Of a stretch of DNA of 27,193 nucleotides, positions 16,327 to 24,379 are shown piece after piece (within the stretch, counting starts at the first letter, position 1; every line of letters begins with the position of its first letter). The stretch is taken from assembly GCA_002503825.1 (NCBI GenBank), contig DASP01000012.1, forward strand, positions 158,139 through 185,331, written 5' to 3'. The translations under genes and the position numbers were made by a program. This DNA is from Methanoregulaceae archaeon UBA467. Lineage in GTDB: Archaea; Halobacteriota; Methanomicrobia; Methanomicrobiales; Methanospirillaceae. A model generated the notes under the pieces. That model saw only the letters and a list, made by a program, of their open reading frames with translations, was not told the origin of the DNA and made no database searches.

Positions 16327-16334
16327 CCTTATAG
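16327..16334 (-). promoter_or_regulatory. TATA box for thiN
   Basis: CTATAAGG on the minus strand, about 42 bases before the ATG at 16289, predicting a leader near 16 bases. No THI-box riboswitch is apparent in this short leader. Confidence 0.45.
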
Positions 16335-16559
16335 TTAATACCGATAGTCGCTCAGCCCCGGGTCCTGCTGTTCCAGGATACCCGTGTTATCCCCTTTGAG
16401 ATACCGGTCAAAGAATGCGATACCACAGGCATCAATTACCCGTGCCCTGTCATCCGTTGCAATGTACACCGCAACAGATTCGCATCCCCTGCAGACAAGG
16501 TTGCGAAAGTCAGAGTGTGAAACCTGCCGTATCCCAAAAGCGTATAATAAATCCTGCAA
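16335..16559 (-). pseudogene. Unidentified ORF, possible hydrolase C-terminal remnant
   Basis: A 74-residue minus-strand frame from a TTG reads on from an open stretch that begins near the esterase stop, without any ATG. Its last third (ACGIAFFDRYLKGDNTGIL) looks like the C-terminal helix of alpha/beta hydrolases of the dienelactone/acetylxylan type, where an AFFDRYLKG segment is common. No nucleophile elbow or catalytic His is present, so if the resemblance is right it is a decayed fragment. The T6 run at 16611-16606 just before it makes read-through from the esterase less likely. It may also be a spurious frame. Confidence 0.3.
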
Positions 16560-16605
16560 ATACGAAGCCGTGATTTTTCCCGGCCGTTCGTTCTTTTTGA
16601 GACGC

Positions 16606-16618
16606 GAAAAAAGGGGGT
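16606..16618 (-). terminator. C/T-run terminator after the esterase
   Basis: Immediately past the esterase stop the minus strand reads ACCCCCTTTTTTC, a U-tract consistent with archaeal termination. No strong stem precedes it. Confidence 0.35.
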
Positions 16619-18307
16619 CTAATAACCGCTCTTCACCGTCGGGGTATCATTAATATCGAGATAACGGTCTCCTGTCCTTGTATATTGCGGCCAGGTAACA
16701 TTCATCCCGCCGTTCGGGTCACCCGTCTTGGCGAAGCGGGTCCAGAGATCTACGATATTGGCAGCCACAACCGGGTCAGCCTTCACTTCGTTTGTCAATC
16801 CGAACAATAAGAAGCACTCACTGCCATGGAATGCCCCAAGGGGCTGCCCGGGAAGGACATAGGAATACCGGTACAGGTACGTCTTCGGCTCCAGGTCCGA
16901 CATCGATCCCGCCACAAACTTCGCAGCGTCATTGAAGTCGTAATCTGTCATGATCTGATCGAGGCGGAGCTGGACCTCCGCGGTGGAAGTGGCGGGATAA
17001 TTTTTGAGGACCTGCTCCGCTTCAGGCCCGAACCGACCCTGGATATAGGTCACGTATTCGGGCACGGTCATGTTTGCATCGGCAGCAAGAGTGATCCCGT
17101 CATCGGCGTTGTGTCCGATCATAAGGGGGATAGCATACTCACGGTGAAGACCGAACAGGGTGTCAGGGGAATCGGGGATTTCCCACCCGTCAATCGTCGG
17201 TTCGAAATGAGGGGTGGACACAATCTGGAACGAGGATGCAGGCCAGGGAGTGGCATTGGCGATCTCCTGGTAACTCAGTTTCCGCATCTGCGCAATTGCG
17301 CCCGGACCGGAGTACCCGAGGCTCTTTGCAAAATTTACTCCCAGATTTTCTGCATCGGCCTTTGAATTGAGGGCATCAATTTCCGCTCCCTTTGTCCAGA
17401 AGGTAGCGCTTTCGACGATTGCCTGGCTGTAGAGCCCCTTGCTCTGCGGGCTGACGAGATGGATAAGGATGCTCTCCGCTCCTGCCGATTGACCGAATAT
17501 GGTCACGCGGGACGGGTCTCCGCCGAAAGCACCTATATTACGCTGGACCCATTGCAGGGTCGCACGCTGGTCCTGAAGCCCGTAATTGCCCGAGACGTTG
17601 TTCGCCGACTCATTATCGAGTTCCGGGTGAGCGAGGAACCCGAGCGCACCGACCCGGTAATTGGTCGTCACGACGATGACCCCTTTCTGTGCAAGGGTGG
17701 TCCCGTTATATGTTGATATATCTCCGGCGATCTTTCCGAATGCCCCGCCGTAGAAAAAGACCATGACCGGGAGTTTTTCGTCGGCACTGTGAGCCGGGGT
17801 CCATACGTTGAGGTACAGGCAGTCCTCGTTCGTTACCAATCCGGGACTCGCATTCGGTGGCTGCGGGCATGCCGCACAAAATGCCTTTGTTTCCTTAACG
17901 CCGTCCCAGGGTTGTGCAGGTGCAGGAGGTTTCCACCGGAGGTCTCCGGCAGGAGGAGCTGCGAACGCGATTCCGAGATAAACCCGGAGCCCGTTCTCCT
18001 GTACTCCGGAAATGTAGCCGGCGTCGGTCTTCACAACAGTTGGATCCGGTGGTGCAGGTTCTGATGAATCTGATGAATAATCAACCGTTGCAGGGGGTTT
18101 TAAGTTAACGGTCGTGGTGGCTGAAGTGGTGGAGGATGCAACTACCGGTTCAGTTGCGGACGGCTGAGCAACAGTTGTCTGCACAGATGCTGGTAGTGCA
18201 GTAGTTGGCTCCGGAGTCTGTACCGCGGTCTGCGGCTGAGTACATCCTGCCATAAGAACAGCTGAAATCACAATTGCGATGAAAATGAAAACTATCTGGT
18301 TTCGCAC
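16619..18307 (-). CDS. Secreted lipoprotein carboxylesterase, type B
   Basis: This 562-residue protein has a lipoprotein signal (lipobox LMAGC, Cys22), a Thr/Ser/Pro-rich linker (25-90) and a type-B carboxylesterase domain (about 92-555). Key features are EDCLYLNVWTP, the oxyanion loop FFYGGAF, the nucleophile elbow FGQSAGA (Ser274) and GAFHGSE (His494). The acid residue expected in N-x-D-E-G is Asp403 in NADDG. Asp occurs there less often than Glu, but is chemically suitable. The family hydrolyses carboxylic esters; here it would act outside the cell, anchored by its lipid. The start is GTG at 18307, preceded by GGTGA four bases upstream. Type-B esterases are unusual in archaea, and the gene may derive from bacteria, which is an inference. 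Confidence 0.9.
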   Translation of the reverse strand: MRNQIVFIFIAIVISAVLMAGCTQPQTAVQTPEPTTALPASVQTTVAQPSATEPVVASSTTSATTTVNLKPPATVDYSSDSSEPAPPDPTVVKTDAGYISGVQENGLRVYLGIAFAAPPAGDLRWKPPAPAQPWDGVKETKAFCAACPQPPNASPGLVTNEDCLYLNVWTPAHSADEKLPVMVFFYGGAFGKIAGDISTYNGTTLAQKGVIVVTTNYRVGALGFLAHPELDNESANNVSGNYGLQDQRATLQWVQRNIGAFGGDPSRVTIFGQSAGAESILIHLVSPQSKGLYSQAIVESATFWTKGAEIDALNSKADAENLGVNFAKSLGYSGPGAIAQMRKLSYQEIANATPWPASSFQIVSTPHFEPTIDGWEIPDSPDTLFGLHREYAIPLMIGHNADDGITLAADANMTVPEYVTYIQGRFGPEAEQVLKNYPATSTAEVQLRLDQIMTDYDFNDAAKFVAGSMSDLEPKTYLYRYSYVLPGQPLGAFHGSECFLLFGLTNEVKADPVVAANIVDLWTRFAKTGDPNGGMNVTWPQYTRTGDRYLDINDTPTVKSGY

Positions 18308-18717
18308 GGAATCACCCTTATATGTGCCGTTTCGGTGTTGTAGCGTAAAGAGTTATTCAAACATTTATTCCCGGGATAGCCGGGCGGGAATCCTGGAGGG
18401 GTCACTGCATCAATCAGCATTTAACAATTGAACTCCAAGGAGCATCTTCTCATGCACAAAAAAGAAAGGGGTTATTCCCGGTTTTGCATGTTTTTTATGG
18501 AACGTCGCAGCCAGGAGCCCATAATCGCACTACAGTGTGTCCCGTTAATCATTTCAGACATCATCACTGTTCGTATGGAATCAACGATAGTAATTACTGT
18601 CCTGTCCGGCACTCTTTTTTCATCTTCACGTCCCTGTTTTTCGGGTACCACGGGATTAACCTGCCGGGCTGTACCGTGCAGTAGTCCCGGTGCTTTTTCA
18701 GGATAGTCCGGGCTATG
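18308..18717. other. Intergenic region upstream of the esterase
   Basis: This 410-base stretch contains the GGTGA and a CATATAAG element close to the esterase start (about 18317-18325). That element is too near to serve the GTG at 18307, so the real promoter probably lies further upstream, around the AT-rich 18345-18370. No supported gene. Confidence 0.35.
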
Positions 18718-18963
18718 TCAGAGCTTCCCGATTTCTCTCCGTATCGATTCAAGAGATTGCTCGTAGTGTCTCATGCGGGTTTCTTCAGGAGTGCGTGATT
18801 GTCCTGACGGCGAGGTATTCCCGTGCAGAACATCCGAACCGAGCAGGATGACGACGATAACTGCAACAACGATCAACATTAGAAACCACTGCAAGGTAAC
18901 CGCTCCATAAATAACGGCCACAATACCGAGGATCATCAATAATACTATGCCTTTCCTTTCCAT
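18718..18963 (-). CDS. Small two-helix membrane protein
   Basis: The 81-residue product has two closely spaced hydrophobic helices (about 5-22 and 26-43). They are followed by a polar tail with a short amphipathic helix rich in Glu and Arg (about 60-81). The ATG at 18963 has GGTGA four bases upstream, which supports a real gene. Such short two-TM proteins are common and often have no known function. It lies alone, between the esterase and the MFS gene, on the same strand but with gaps of more than 200 bases. Confidence 0.65.
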   Translation of the reverse strand: MERKGIVLLMILGIVAVIYGAVTLQWFLMLIVVAVIVVILLGSDVLHGNTSPSGQSRTPEETRMRHYEQSLESIRREIGKL

Positions 18964-19165
18964 ACCATCACCGTATCGCCAAAGGGAATATTCTGCCGGT
19001 GTCCTTTCGGAAACAGCGACATCTGATCCCCATCTAAACCTGCATAATCACTCATTAACACCCATTCCTGAAAACCTTTATTCCGTCCGGTAATAATTTA
19101 TGACGTGGGAATGTACCAAAAAGAACTGTAGTCTCCTGATCCTCCTTTTTGCATGTAACCCCTGT

Positions 19166-20668
19166 TTACTTCCGGTCTGATGGAATGGGTTCTGTTGCCG
19201 GGTCCTCGTTACCTGGCTGGTAGTCCGGATGAGTCTCCTGGCGTGCAAGAACTGCAAGCACAAGGATAATGATGCCGACTACAAGTGCAAATAAAAATGT
19301 CAGGTCAAACCCTGCCGTAAGCACTTCTTTCCTGATGTATGCCGGTGCTAACCTTGTTATCGCGTTGTGTCTCGCGATTGCATCAATGCCCTGGATGAAT
19401 ACGAGGTTAAAAATGGCGATCCCAATCGTCATGGGAGCAAACCGCTCAAGACTGGTGAGGCTTGAGACCATGCCCTGGTACTTCTTTGATACAGAGTTCA
19501 TGATCATGTTTGACGCCGGTGTCAGCATCAGGCCCAACCCAAAGCCGATTAAGATCAGGCACAGGACCACAAATCCGGTGGTCGTATCTACCCGGATACG
19601 TGTCATCAGGAAATACCCGGCAACAATTGAAATCCCGGCAGCAATGCTGAGCAACCTGCCGCCGGCACGGTTATAGAGCATCCCTGCCAGGATTCCGCCC
19701 ACCATCATGGCAACCGAAAGCGACGTTAATATCAGCCCGGCAGTGGAAGGGGTGTATCCCTGCACGTATTCCAGATAGAAGGGGAGCAGGTAGCTGATAC
19801 CGGCAAAGCTGAAGAACAGCAGGACCATCGTCGTATTGGTCAGGAGGAAATTCTTCCGTTTAAACAGGCGCAGCTCGAGAAGCGGGTCGGGGGCCCTGAG
19901 TTCGCACCAGACAAAGCCGCCGAGCGTGAGAATTGCAAGCATCATGGAAGCCAGGATAACCGGGTCTGCCCATCCAAGCGTCTGCCCTTCCGACAGTGCA
20001 AAGAGCAGGGAGGCCAGTCCGGTGAATATCAGGACTGCCCCGGCCCGGTCGAACCCGGCCGGCCGTTCACGGGCCTTTATCGACGGGATCACCTTTGCAC
20101 CAAGGAGAATCGCACAAATTCCGACCGGGACATTGATGAAAAAGATCCAGTTCCAGGAGAGGAACTGCGTGAGTATTCCGCCGATGGTCGGCCCGATTGC
20201 CGTCCCAAGGGCTGCGAACGTCAGGACGATGCCCATGGCTTTTCCTTTCTGCTCCATCGGGATATATGCCGTGACCATCGCCGGTCCGATCGCGGTGATC
20301 ATGGCGCCGCCAACAGCCTGTAATGCCCGTGAACCGATAAGGACGTTAAAGGAATAGATGAAATCCGGGAGAAAACCGCAGGCAAATGATCCGATGGTGA
20401 AGATCAGGAAACCGGACAGGAACACTTTCTTAAACCCGATCACGTCAGAAACTTTGCCGAAGATCAGGACACACCCTGCCATTACCAGCAGGTACATAGT
20501 CGATACCCAGCTCACCATGCTTGTGGTGACGTTGAATGCTTCAGATATCGTAGGGAGAGCGATATTGACAATTGTTCCATCCAGCGCCGACATAAATGTG
20601 GCGAGTGATATTGAGATGATGAGGAGACTGAATCCTTTCTTTTTAGTATCAGCCCGGTCGGATTCCAT
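19166..20668 (-). CDS. MFS multidrug exporter, DHA2 (EmrB/QacA) type
   Basis: The 500-residue protein has about 14 hydrophobic helices, as expected for the DHA2 drug:proton antiporter group. It carries motif D1 (LDGTIVNIALP) in helix 1, motif A (GKVSDVIGFKK) after helix 2, and motif C-like GPTIGGILTQF in helix 5. This is followed by the WNWIFFINVPVG segment typical of EmrB-like exporters. It should expel hydrophobic drugs or toxic metabolites across the membrane in exchange for protons; the substrate cannot be predicted. It is divergent from a MarR regulator gene 221 bases away, a common exporter-repressor arrangement. A GTAAAAATAC element (about 20706-20716) may be its promoter. Confidence 0.92.
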   Translation of the reverse strand: MESDRADTKKKGFSLLIISISLATFMSALDGTIVNIALPTISEAFNVTTSMVSWVSTMYLLVMAGCVLIFGKVSDVIGFKKVFLSGFLIFTIGSFACGFLPDFIYSFNVLIGSRALQAVGGAMITAIGPAMVTAYIPMEQKGKAMGIVLTFAALGTAIGPTIGGILTQFLSWNWIFFINVPVGICAILLGAKVIPSIKARERPAGFDRAGAVLIFTGLASLLFALSEGQTLGWADPVILASMMLAILTLGGFVWCELRAPDPLLELRLFKRKNFLLTNTTMVLLFFSFAGISYLLPFYLEYVQGYTPSTAGLILTSLSVAMMVGGILAGMLYNRAGGRLLSIAAGISIVAGYFLMTRIRVDTTTGFVVLCLILIGFGLGLMLTPASNMIMNSVSKKYQGMVSSLTSLERFAPMTIGIAIFNLVFIQGIDAIARHNAITRLAPAYIRKEVLTAGFDLTFLFALVVGIIILVLAVLARQETHPDYQPGNEDPATEPIPSDRK

Positions 20669-20849
20669 ACCCTCATATTTGGCCTGCCGGGTAGATGAGG
20701 GTTACCGTATTTTTACGCCCATGTACAGGATTGTTCCGGGAAAGAGTATGATGATTTTGAATAAACTCCCGGAATCAATGATAAAATGTCACTCATACCG
20801 CAGGCGGGTATCATGCGGGACAGCCGGTTCTCCTGGCACTATCACCACC

Positions 20850-20875
20850 TTTATTATTAGGTTAAACCTAACTAA
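20850..20875 (+). promoter_or_regulatory. marR promoter and palindromic operator
   Basis: A TATA-like TTTATTATTA (20850-20859) is overlapped by TTAGGTTAAACCTAA (20857-20871), a perfect 7-bp inverted repeat with one central base. It continues as ACCTAACTAA (20866-20875), the reverse complement of TTAGTTAGGT, which is also found upstream of lon. The position would block transcription initiation of the marR gene. Confidence 0.65.
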
Positions 20876-20889
20876 CTAAGGATCGAAGT

Positions 20890-21309
20890 ATGAGGAAACA
20901 AGAGGAGCACCTGTTCGAAGTGTTGGATCATCTTCTCAGGGTCAGGAACGAATGTTCCTGTAAAATCTTCTCCGAATGCGGTTTACCGGATATGACGGTC
21001 AAACAGATCGCCTATCTGAAAATCATCGATGAACAGGGGGACGTCACCTTCAGCAGGCTTGCCGAGATCACCAGGAACTCCAAACCCACGATCACCGAGA
21101 TGGTCAACAAATTTGTCAGGATGGAATGCGTATACCGCGAACGCTGTCCCGATGATGGAAGGGTCCTGTATATCCGGCTGACAGAAAAAGGGCGGATGAT
21201 TGCCAATGCCGAATGCAACGCCATGCACCTGCTGATTGAACAGTTGATGGACTCCCTGGATGAACGCGAGCAGGATCTTCTCGTCAGACTGCTGGAAAAG
21301 GTCAGGTAA
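20890..21309 (+). CDS. MarR-family transcriptional regulator
   Basis: This 139-residue protein has the standard MarR fold. Helices at both ends form the dimer interface. The winged helix (about 35-100) contains TVKQIAYLKIIDEQGDVTFSRLAEITRNSKPTITEMVNKFVR as recognition region, and a wing with Asp-Asp-Gly-Arg (RCPDDGRVLYIRLTEKG). Three Cys near the N-terminus (Cys19, Cys25 and a further one at the wing) might allow redox sensing, but this is speculative. The gene is divergent from an MFS exporter and followed by lon. The same 10-bp word lies in front of both marR and lon, so it probably represses itself, lon and perhaps the exporter. A T8 run follows the stop. Confidence 0.92.
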   Translation: MRKQEEHLFEVLDHLLRVRNECSCKIFSECGLPDMTVKQIAYLKIIDEQGDVTFSRLAEITRNSKPTITEMVNKFVRMECVYRERCPDDGRVLYIRLTEKGRMIANAECNAMHLLIEQLMDSLDEREQDLLVRLLEKVR

Positions 21310-21317
21310 TTTTTTTT
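21310..21317 (+). terminator. T-run after the marR gene
   Basis: An eight-T run starts right at the marR stop codon and is followed by a separate operator/promoter for lon, so the two genes are probably separate transcription units. Confidence 0.4.
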
Positions 21318-21327
21318 GCCGGGCATA

Positions 21328-21350
21328 TTAGTTAGGTAAATTCGAACTAA
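21328..21350 (+). promoter_or_regulatory. lon promoter with MarR-type operator
   Basis: TTAGTTAGGT (21328-21337) repeats the word found upstream of marR. TTAGTT and AACTAA (21345-21350) form an inverted repeat with an 11-base gap that straddles the expected promoter. GAGG lies five bases before the lon ATG at 21366. Confidence 0.55.
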
Positions 21351-21365
21351 ATTATTGAGGAAACC

Positions 21366-23750
21366 ATGCAATCAGTACATACTGATAATTCACAGGAAAC
21401 AATTGTCATACCGCTCTTTGAGATCGTCGTCTTCCCGGACACCCGGACAAAATTCCAGGTCGACCAGGCGACCGGAGAGCTCCTGATGGCCGAGATGAAC
21501 GGTACCGGAACTGCGTATGCAGTGGGGCTGACCGTCAAAAGCGGAACCCCGCCTTCGGAAATAACCGCAGATTCACTCTACAAAACCGGAAACCAGTTCC
21601 TGATCTCGCGGGTACAGGCTGCCGATGACGGGTACCTGGTCTGCGGACATGCCATCCGGAGAGTAAATGCCGATATACTGTCCGAAAAAGACGGGCGGTT
21701 CTATACCACGTATACGCCGGTCCCGGACGTGCAGGACCTCGACGAAGAGCTGCAGGAACGGATACTGGAGGATATAAAAACTACCGTTTACGATATCAGC
21801 AGCCGTTTCCCGGGATCGGAACAGTTCACCCGGCCCCTCGACATGATGGACTCCGTCGACCAGATCCTTGGGTTCGTCATGCCCTTCCTGCCGGTCAGTC
21901 TTGCCGACAAGCAGGGGCTTCTCGAGATTGCTTCAGTCAGGCAGCGGAATGTCACGTTCCTTGAGATGCTGGTCAAGGCACGGGAGGACATCAGTATCCG
22001 GATCGAGATGGCAAAAAAAGTCTCTGACCGGGTGAGCAAATCCAACCGGGAAGCAGTGCTCAGGGAGCAGCTGAAGGTCATTCAGGAAGAGCTCAACGAA
22101 GGCGACGACGCCTCAGGTGACGGCGGATACCGCGAACGGATCGAAAACTCGAAGATGCCGGATGAAGTGCGTAAGAAAGCGCTTTCGGAGGTGAAAAAAC
22201 TCGAAGCCGGGGGCAGCCACAACCATGAAAGTCCTGTGATCCGGAACTATCTCGACCTCCTGCTCGACCTGCCGTGGGTCACGGAGGAGAAGAAGAGCAT
22301 CGATATCGAACAGGCCCGCCGGGTGCTCGAACGCCACCACAACGGCCTTGAAAAGGTTAAGGAACGGATTATCCAGCACCTCGCGGTTATGAAGCTGAAG
22401 CATGAGAAACAGGGCTCGATCCTCCTCTTTGCAGGTCCGCCCGGAACCGGCAAGACCAGCCTCGGGCGGAGCATTGCGGTAGCCCTCGGACGGGAATATG
22501 TCAGGATCAGCCTTGGCGGCGTCAGGGACGAGGCCGAGATCCGGGGACACCGGAGGACCTATGTCGGGGCCCTGCCCGGGAGGATCATCCAGGGCATAAA
22601 AAAAGCCGGCACGAAAAACCCGGTCTTCATCCTCGACGAGGTCGACAAGCTGGCAACGTCGTATGCAGGAGACCCGGCGAGCGCCCTGCTCGAAGTCCTC
22701 GACCCTGAACAGAACAGCACGTTCTCGGACCACTACCTGGAGGTCGCGTACGATCTCTCTGATGTGCTCTTTATCGCGACCGCAAACTCCCTTGCAACGA
22801 TCCCGGCGCCGCTTCTCGACCGGATGGAGCTGATCGAGATCTCGGGCTACACGAAGAACGAGAAATTCGCAATTGCAAAAGAACACCTGCTGCCCGAGGT
22901 CCTGAAAGAGCACGGCCTCGATGCGGACCAGCTCCGGGTTGAGGATGAAGCGATGAAGGTGATCATCGATAATTACACCCGCGAAGCAGGGGTCAGGTGG
23001 CTCAAAAAGCAGCTCGCAAAGACGGCCCGGTATGTATCAGAGAAGATCGTCTCAGGGAAGGCAGATCTGCCATTCGTTGTTACAACGGATATGCTCTCAG
23101 GAATCCTCGGGAAGGAGCCGGTACGGCAGGAAATGGCACGGAAAGAGCCGGTACCCGGTGTCGTGACCGGCCTTGCATGGACCCCTGCAGGAGGGGAAAT
23201 CCTCTTTATTGAAGGCACATTCATGCCCGGGACCGGCAAGCTCACGCTCACCGGCCAGCTCGGTGACGTGATGAAAGAATCGGCGACGATATCGTTAAGC
23301 CTCATCCGGTCACGGCTCGCACACACGGAGAACGGGTTTGACTTTATCACGAGCGATATTCACATCCACGTACCATCCGGGGCGACCCCGAAGGACGGCC
23401 CTTCGGCAGGTGTGACCCTCTTTACGGCACTCGCATCGCTGATCACCGGGAAGACCGTCGACCCGCACCTCGCCATGACCGGTGAGATCACCTTAAGCGG
23501 TGCAGTGCTGCCGGTGGGAGGAATAAAGGAGAAAGTCCTGGCTGCACACCGGGCAGGCATAAAAAAGGTCATCCTTCCAAAAGAGAACGAACGGGACCTG
23601 CAGGATGTTCCCGTAGATGTCAGGAACGAACTTGTGTTCGTGACGGTGGAGACGATCGAGGAGGTGCTTCAGGAGGCGCTGGGTATCGATCTGCCCCGGA
23701 TCGTTCTCCAGCATGCAGGGAACAGTTTTGTCCCGGTGCAGAACCTCTGA
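21366..23750 (+). CDS. lon: ATP-dependent protease Lon, bacterial LonA type
   Basis: This 794-residue protein is the length of bacterial LonA. It has an N-terminal LON substrate-binding domain (about 12-205) and a long helical region (about 206-300). The AAA+ module has Walker A GPPGTGKT (357-364) and Walker B FILDEVDK (421-428). The C-terminal protease domain carries the Ser-Lys dyad: PKDGPSAG (Ser680) and PVGGIKEK (Lys721). No transmembrane segment interrupts the AAA+ domain, unlike the membrane-bound LonB that most archaea use. It would unfold and degrade misfolded or regulatory proteins in the cytoplasm. The promoter carries a MarR-type operator, so expression is probably tied to the adjacent regulator. 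Transfer from bacteria is likely, as known for LonA in some methanogens. Confidence 0.95.
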   Translation: MQSVHTDNSQETIVIPLFEIVVFPDTRTKFQVDQATGELLMAEMNGTGTAYAVGLTVKSGTPPSEITADSLYKTGNQFLISRVQAADDGYLVCGHAIRRVNADILSEKDGRFYTTYTPVPDVQDLDEELQERILEDIKTTVYDISSRFPGSEQFTRPLDMMDSVDQILGFVMPFLPVSLADKQGLLEIASVRQRNVTFLEMLVKAREDISIRIEMAKKVSDRVSKSNREAVLREQLKVIQEELNEGDDASGDGGYRERIENSKMPDEVRKKALSEVKKLEAGGSHNHESPVIRNYLDLLLDLPWVTEEKKSIDIEQARRVLERHHNGLEKVKERIIQHLAVMKLKHEKQGSILLFAGPPGTGKTSLGRSIAVALGREYVRISLGGVRDEAEIRGHRRTYVGALPGRIIQGIKKAGTKNPVFILDEVDKLATSYAGDPASALLEVLDPEQNSTFSDHYLEVAYDLSDVLFIATANSLATIPAPLLDRMELIEISGYTKNEKFAIAKEHLLPEVLKEHGLDADQLRVEDEAMKVIIDNYTREAGVRWLKKQLAKTARYVSEKIVSGKADLPFVVTTDMLSGILGKEPVRQEMARKEPVPGVVTGLAWTPAGGEILFIEGTFMPGTGKLTLTGQLGDVMKESATISLSLIRSRLAHTENGFDFITSDIHIHVPSGATPKDGPSAGVTLFTALASLITGKTVDPHLAMTGEITLSGAVLPVGGIKEKVLAAHRAGIKKVILPKENERDLQDVPVDVRNELVFVTVETIEEVLQEALGIDLPRIVLQHAGNSFVPVQNL

Positions 23751-23752
23751 AC

Positions 23753-23781
23753 GTCCCGGGACCGGAAAACATTTTTTTTTT
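23753..23781 (+). terminator. Terminator after lon
   Basis: The palindrome GTCCCGGGAC (23753-23762) is followed after nine bases by a ten-T run (23772-23781). It is close to an intrinsic terminator in form and begins three bases past the lon stop. Confidence 0.6.
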
Positions 23782-23901
23782 GCTCAACGGCGTCACCCAC
23801 GGCCATTTTGACCGTGCAGCCCCGCACACACGCCTGCGGAACCTTACCGTGACAGAGATCACGGCTCCTGAAAAGATGCCGGGATCCTGCCTGCAAGAAA
23901 G

Positions 23902-23930
23902 TTTTATACTGTCAACATACGTATGTTGAC
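23902..23930 (+). promoter_or_regulatory. Promoter with perfect 20-bp palindromic operator
   Basis: TTTTATAC (23902-23909) is the TATA box. It is directly followed by a perfect 20-bp palindrome (23911-23930; half-site GTCAACATAC) that occupies the space between TATA box and transcription start near 23933. A bound dimer would block the polymerase, as expected for autorepression by the HTH protein encoded downstream. Confidence 0.75.
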
Positions 23931-23932
23931 AC

Positions 23933-24379
23933 ATGCTATTGCCGATGAACGATAAACAGTTCGGGTTCTGGGCGATGCGCCGGAAAGGCGTGCCCAACAT
24001 CACGATAGCACACCAGCTCGGGATATCCCGGCAGGCGGTGTCCAGGGCCCTTCTTGTCATGGACGAGAAGATAGGGACGGCACTTAAGGAGATGGCACAC
24101 GCGAACCAGATCGCGACCGATTCAATCAATACCGAACGGGGGATCCTTCTCGGGAGGTCGATACCGTTCCAGACTGCAGCGATTATCTTCGTCTCGGAAA
24201 AGCACGGTGTGCAGGTCTGGTATGAACATGACGGCGACTGCGGCACCTGCCAGCGATACACCGAATGCATCGAACTCCTCTGGGATTACGCCTGCGAACT
24301 CGGCATCAGGATTGAAAAGACCGCAGACCCGACAGAGATGGCAGAAGAACTGTTTAAAAAAGTGAAGGAGATCACCTGA
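23933..24379 (+). CDS. HTH transcription regulator with a four-Cys motif
   Basis: The 148-residue protein starts with a helix-turn-helix (about 6-48; FWAMRRKG...IAHQLGISRQAVSRALLVMDEKI), similar to sigma-region-4/Tfx-like HTHs in methanogens. A conserved-looking RGILLGRSIPF segment and a beta region (AAIIFVSEKHGVQVWYEHDG) follow. It ends with a Cys cluster, C103-x2-C106-x5-C112-x8-C121, which could bind Zn or an iron-sulfur cluster or sense redox; this is inference. The ATG at 23933 is exactly at the predicted transcript start (leaderless); the ATG at 23945 is an alternative. Its stop overlaps the next gene's ATG (TGATG), so the two are translationally coupled. A 20-bp palindrome at the promoter suggests autoregulation. 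Confidence 0.85.
   Translation: MLLPMNDKQFGFWAMRRKGVPNITIAHQLGISRQAVSRALLVMDEKIGTALKEMAHANQIATDSINTERGILLGRSIPFQTAAIIFVSEKHGVQVWYEHDGDCGTCQRYTECIELLWDYACELGIRIEKTADPTEMAEELFKKVKEIT

Noticed and set aside
18428..18706. Plus-strand 92-codon frame upstream of the esterase
   Set aside because: Cys/Ser-rich composition unlike neighbouring genes, no ribosome binding site, no recognisable motif.
20358..20879. Plus-strand frames opposite the MFS gene
   Set aside because: Fully antisense to a conserved transporter, with biased composition typical of shadow frames.
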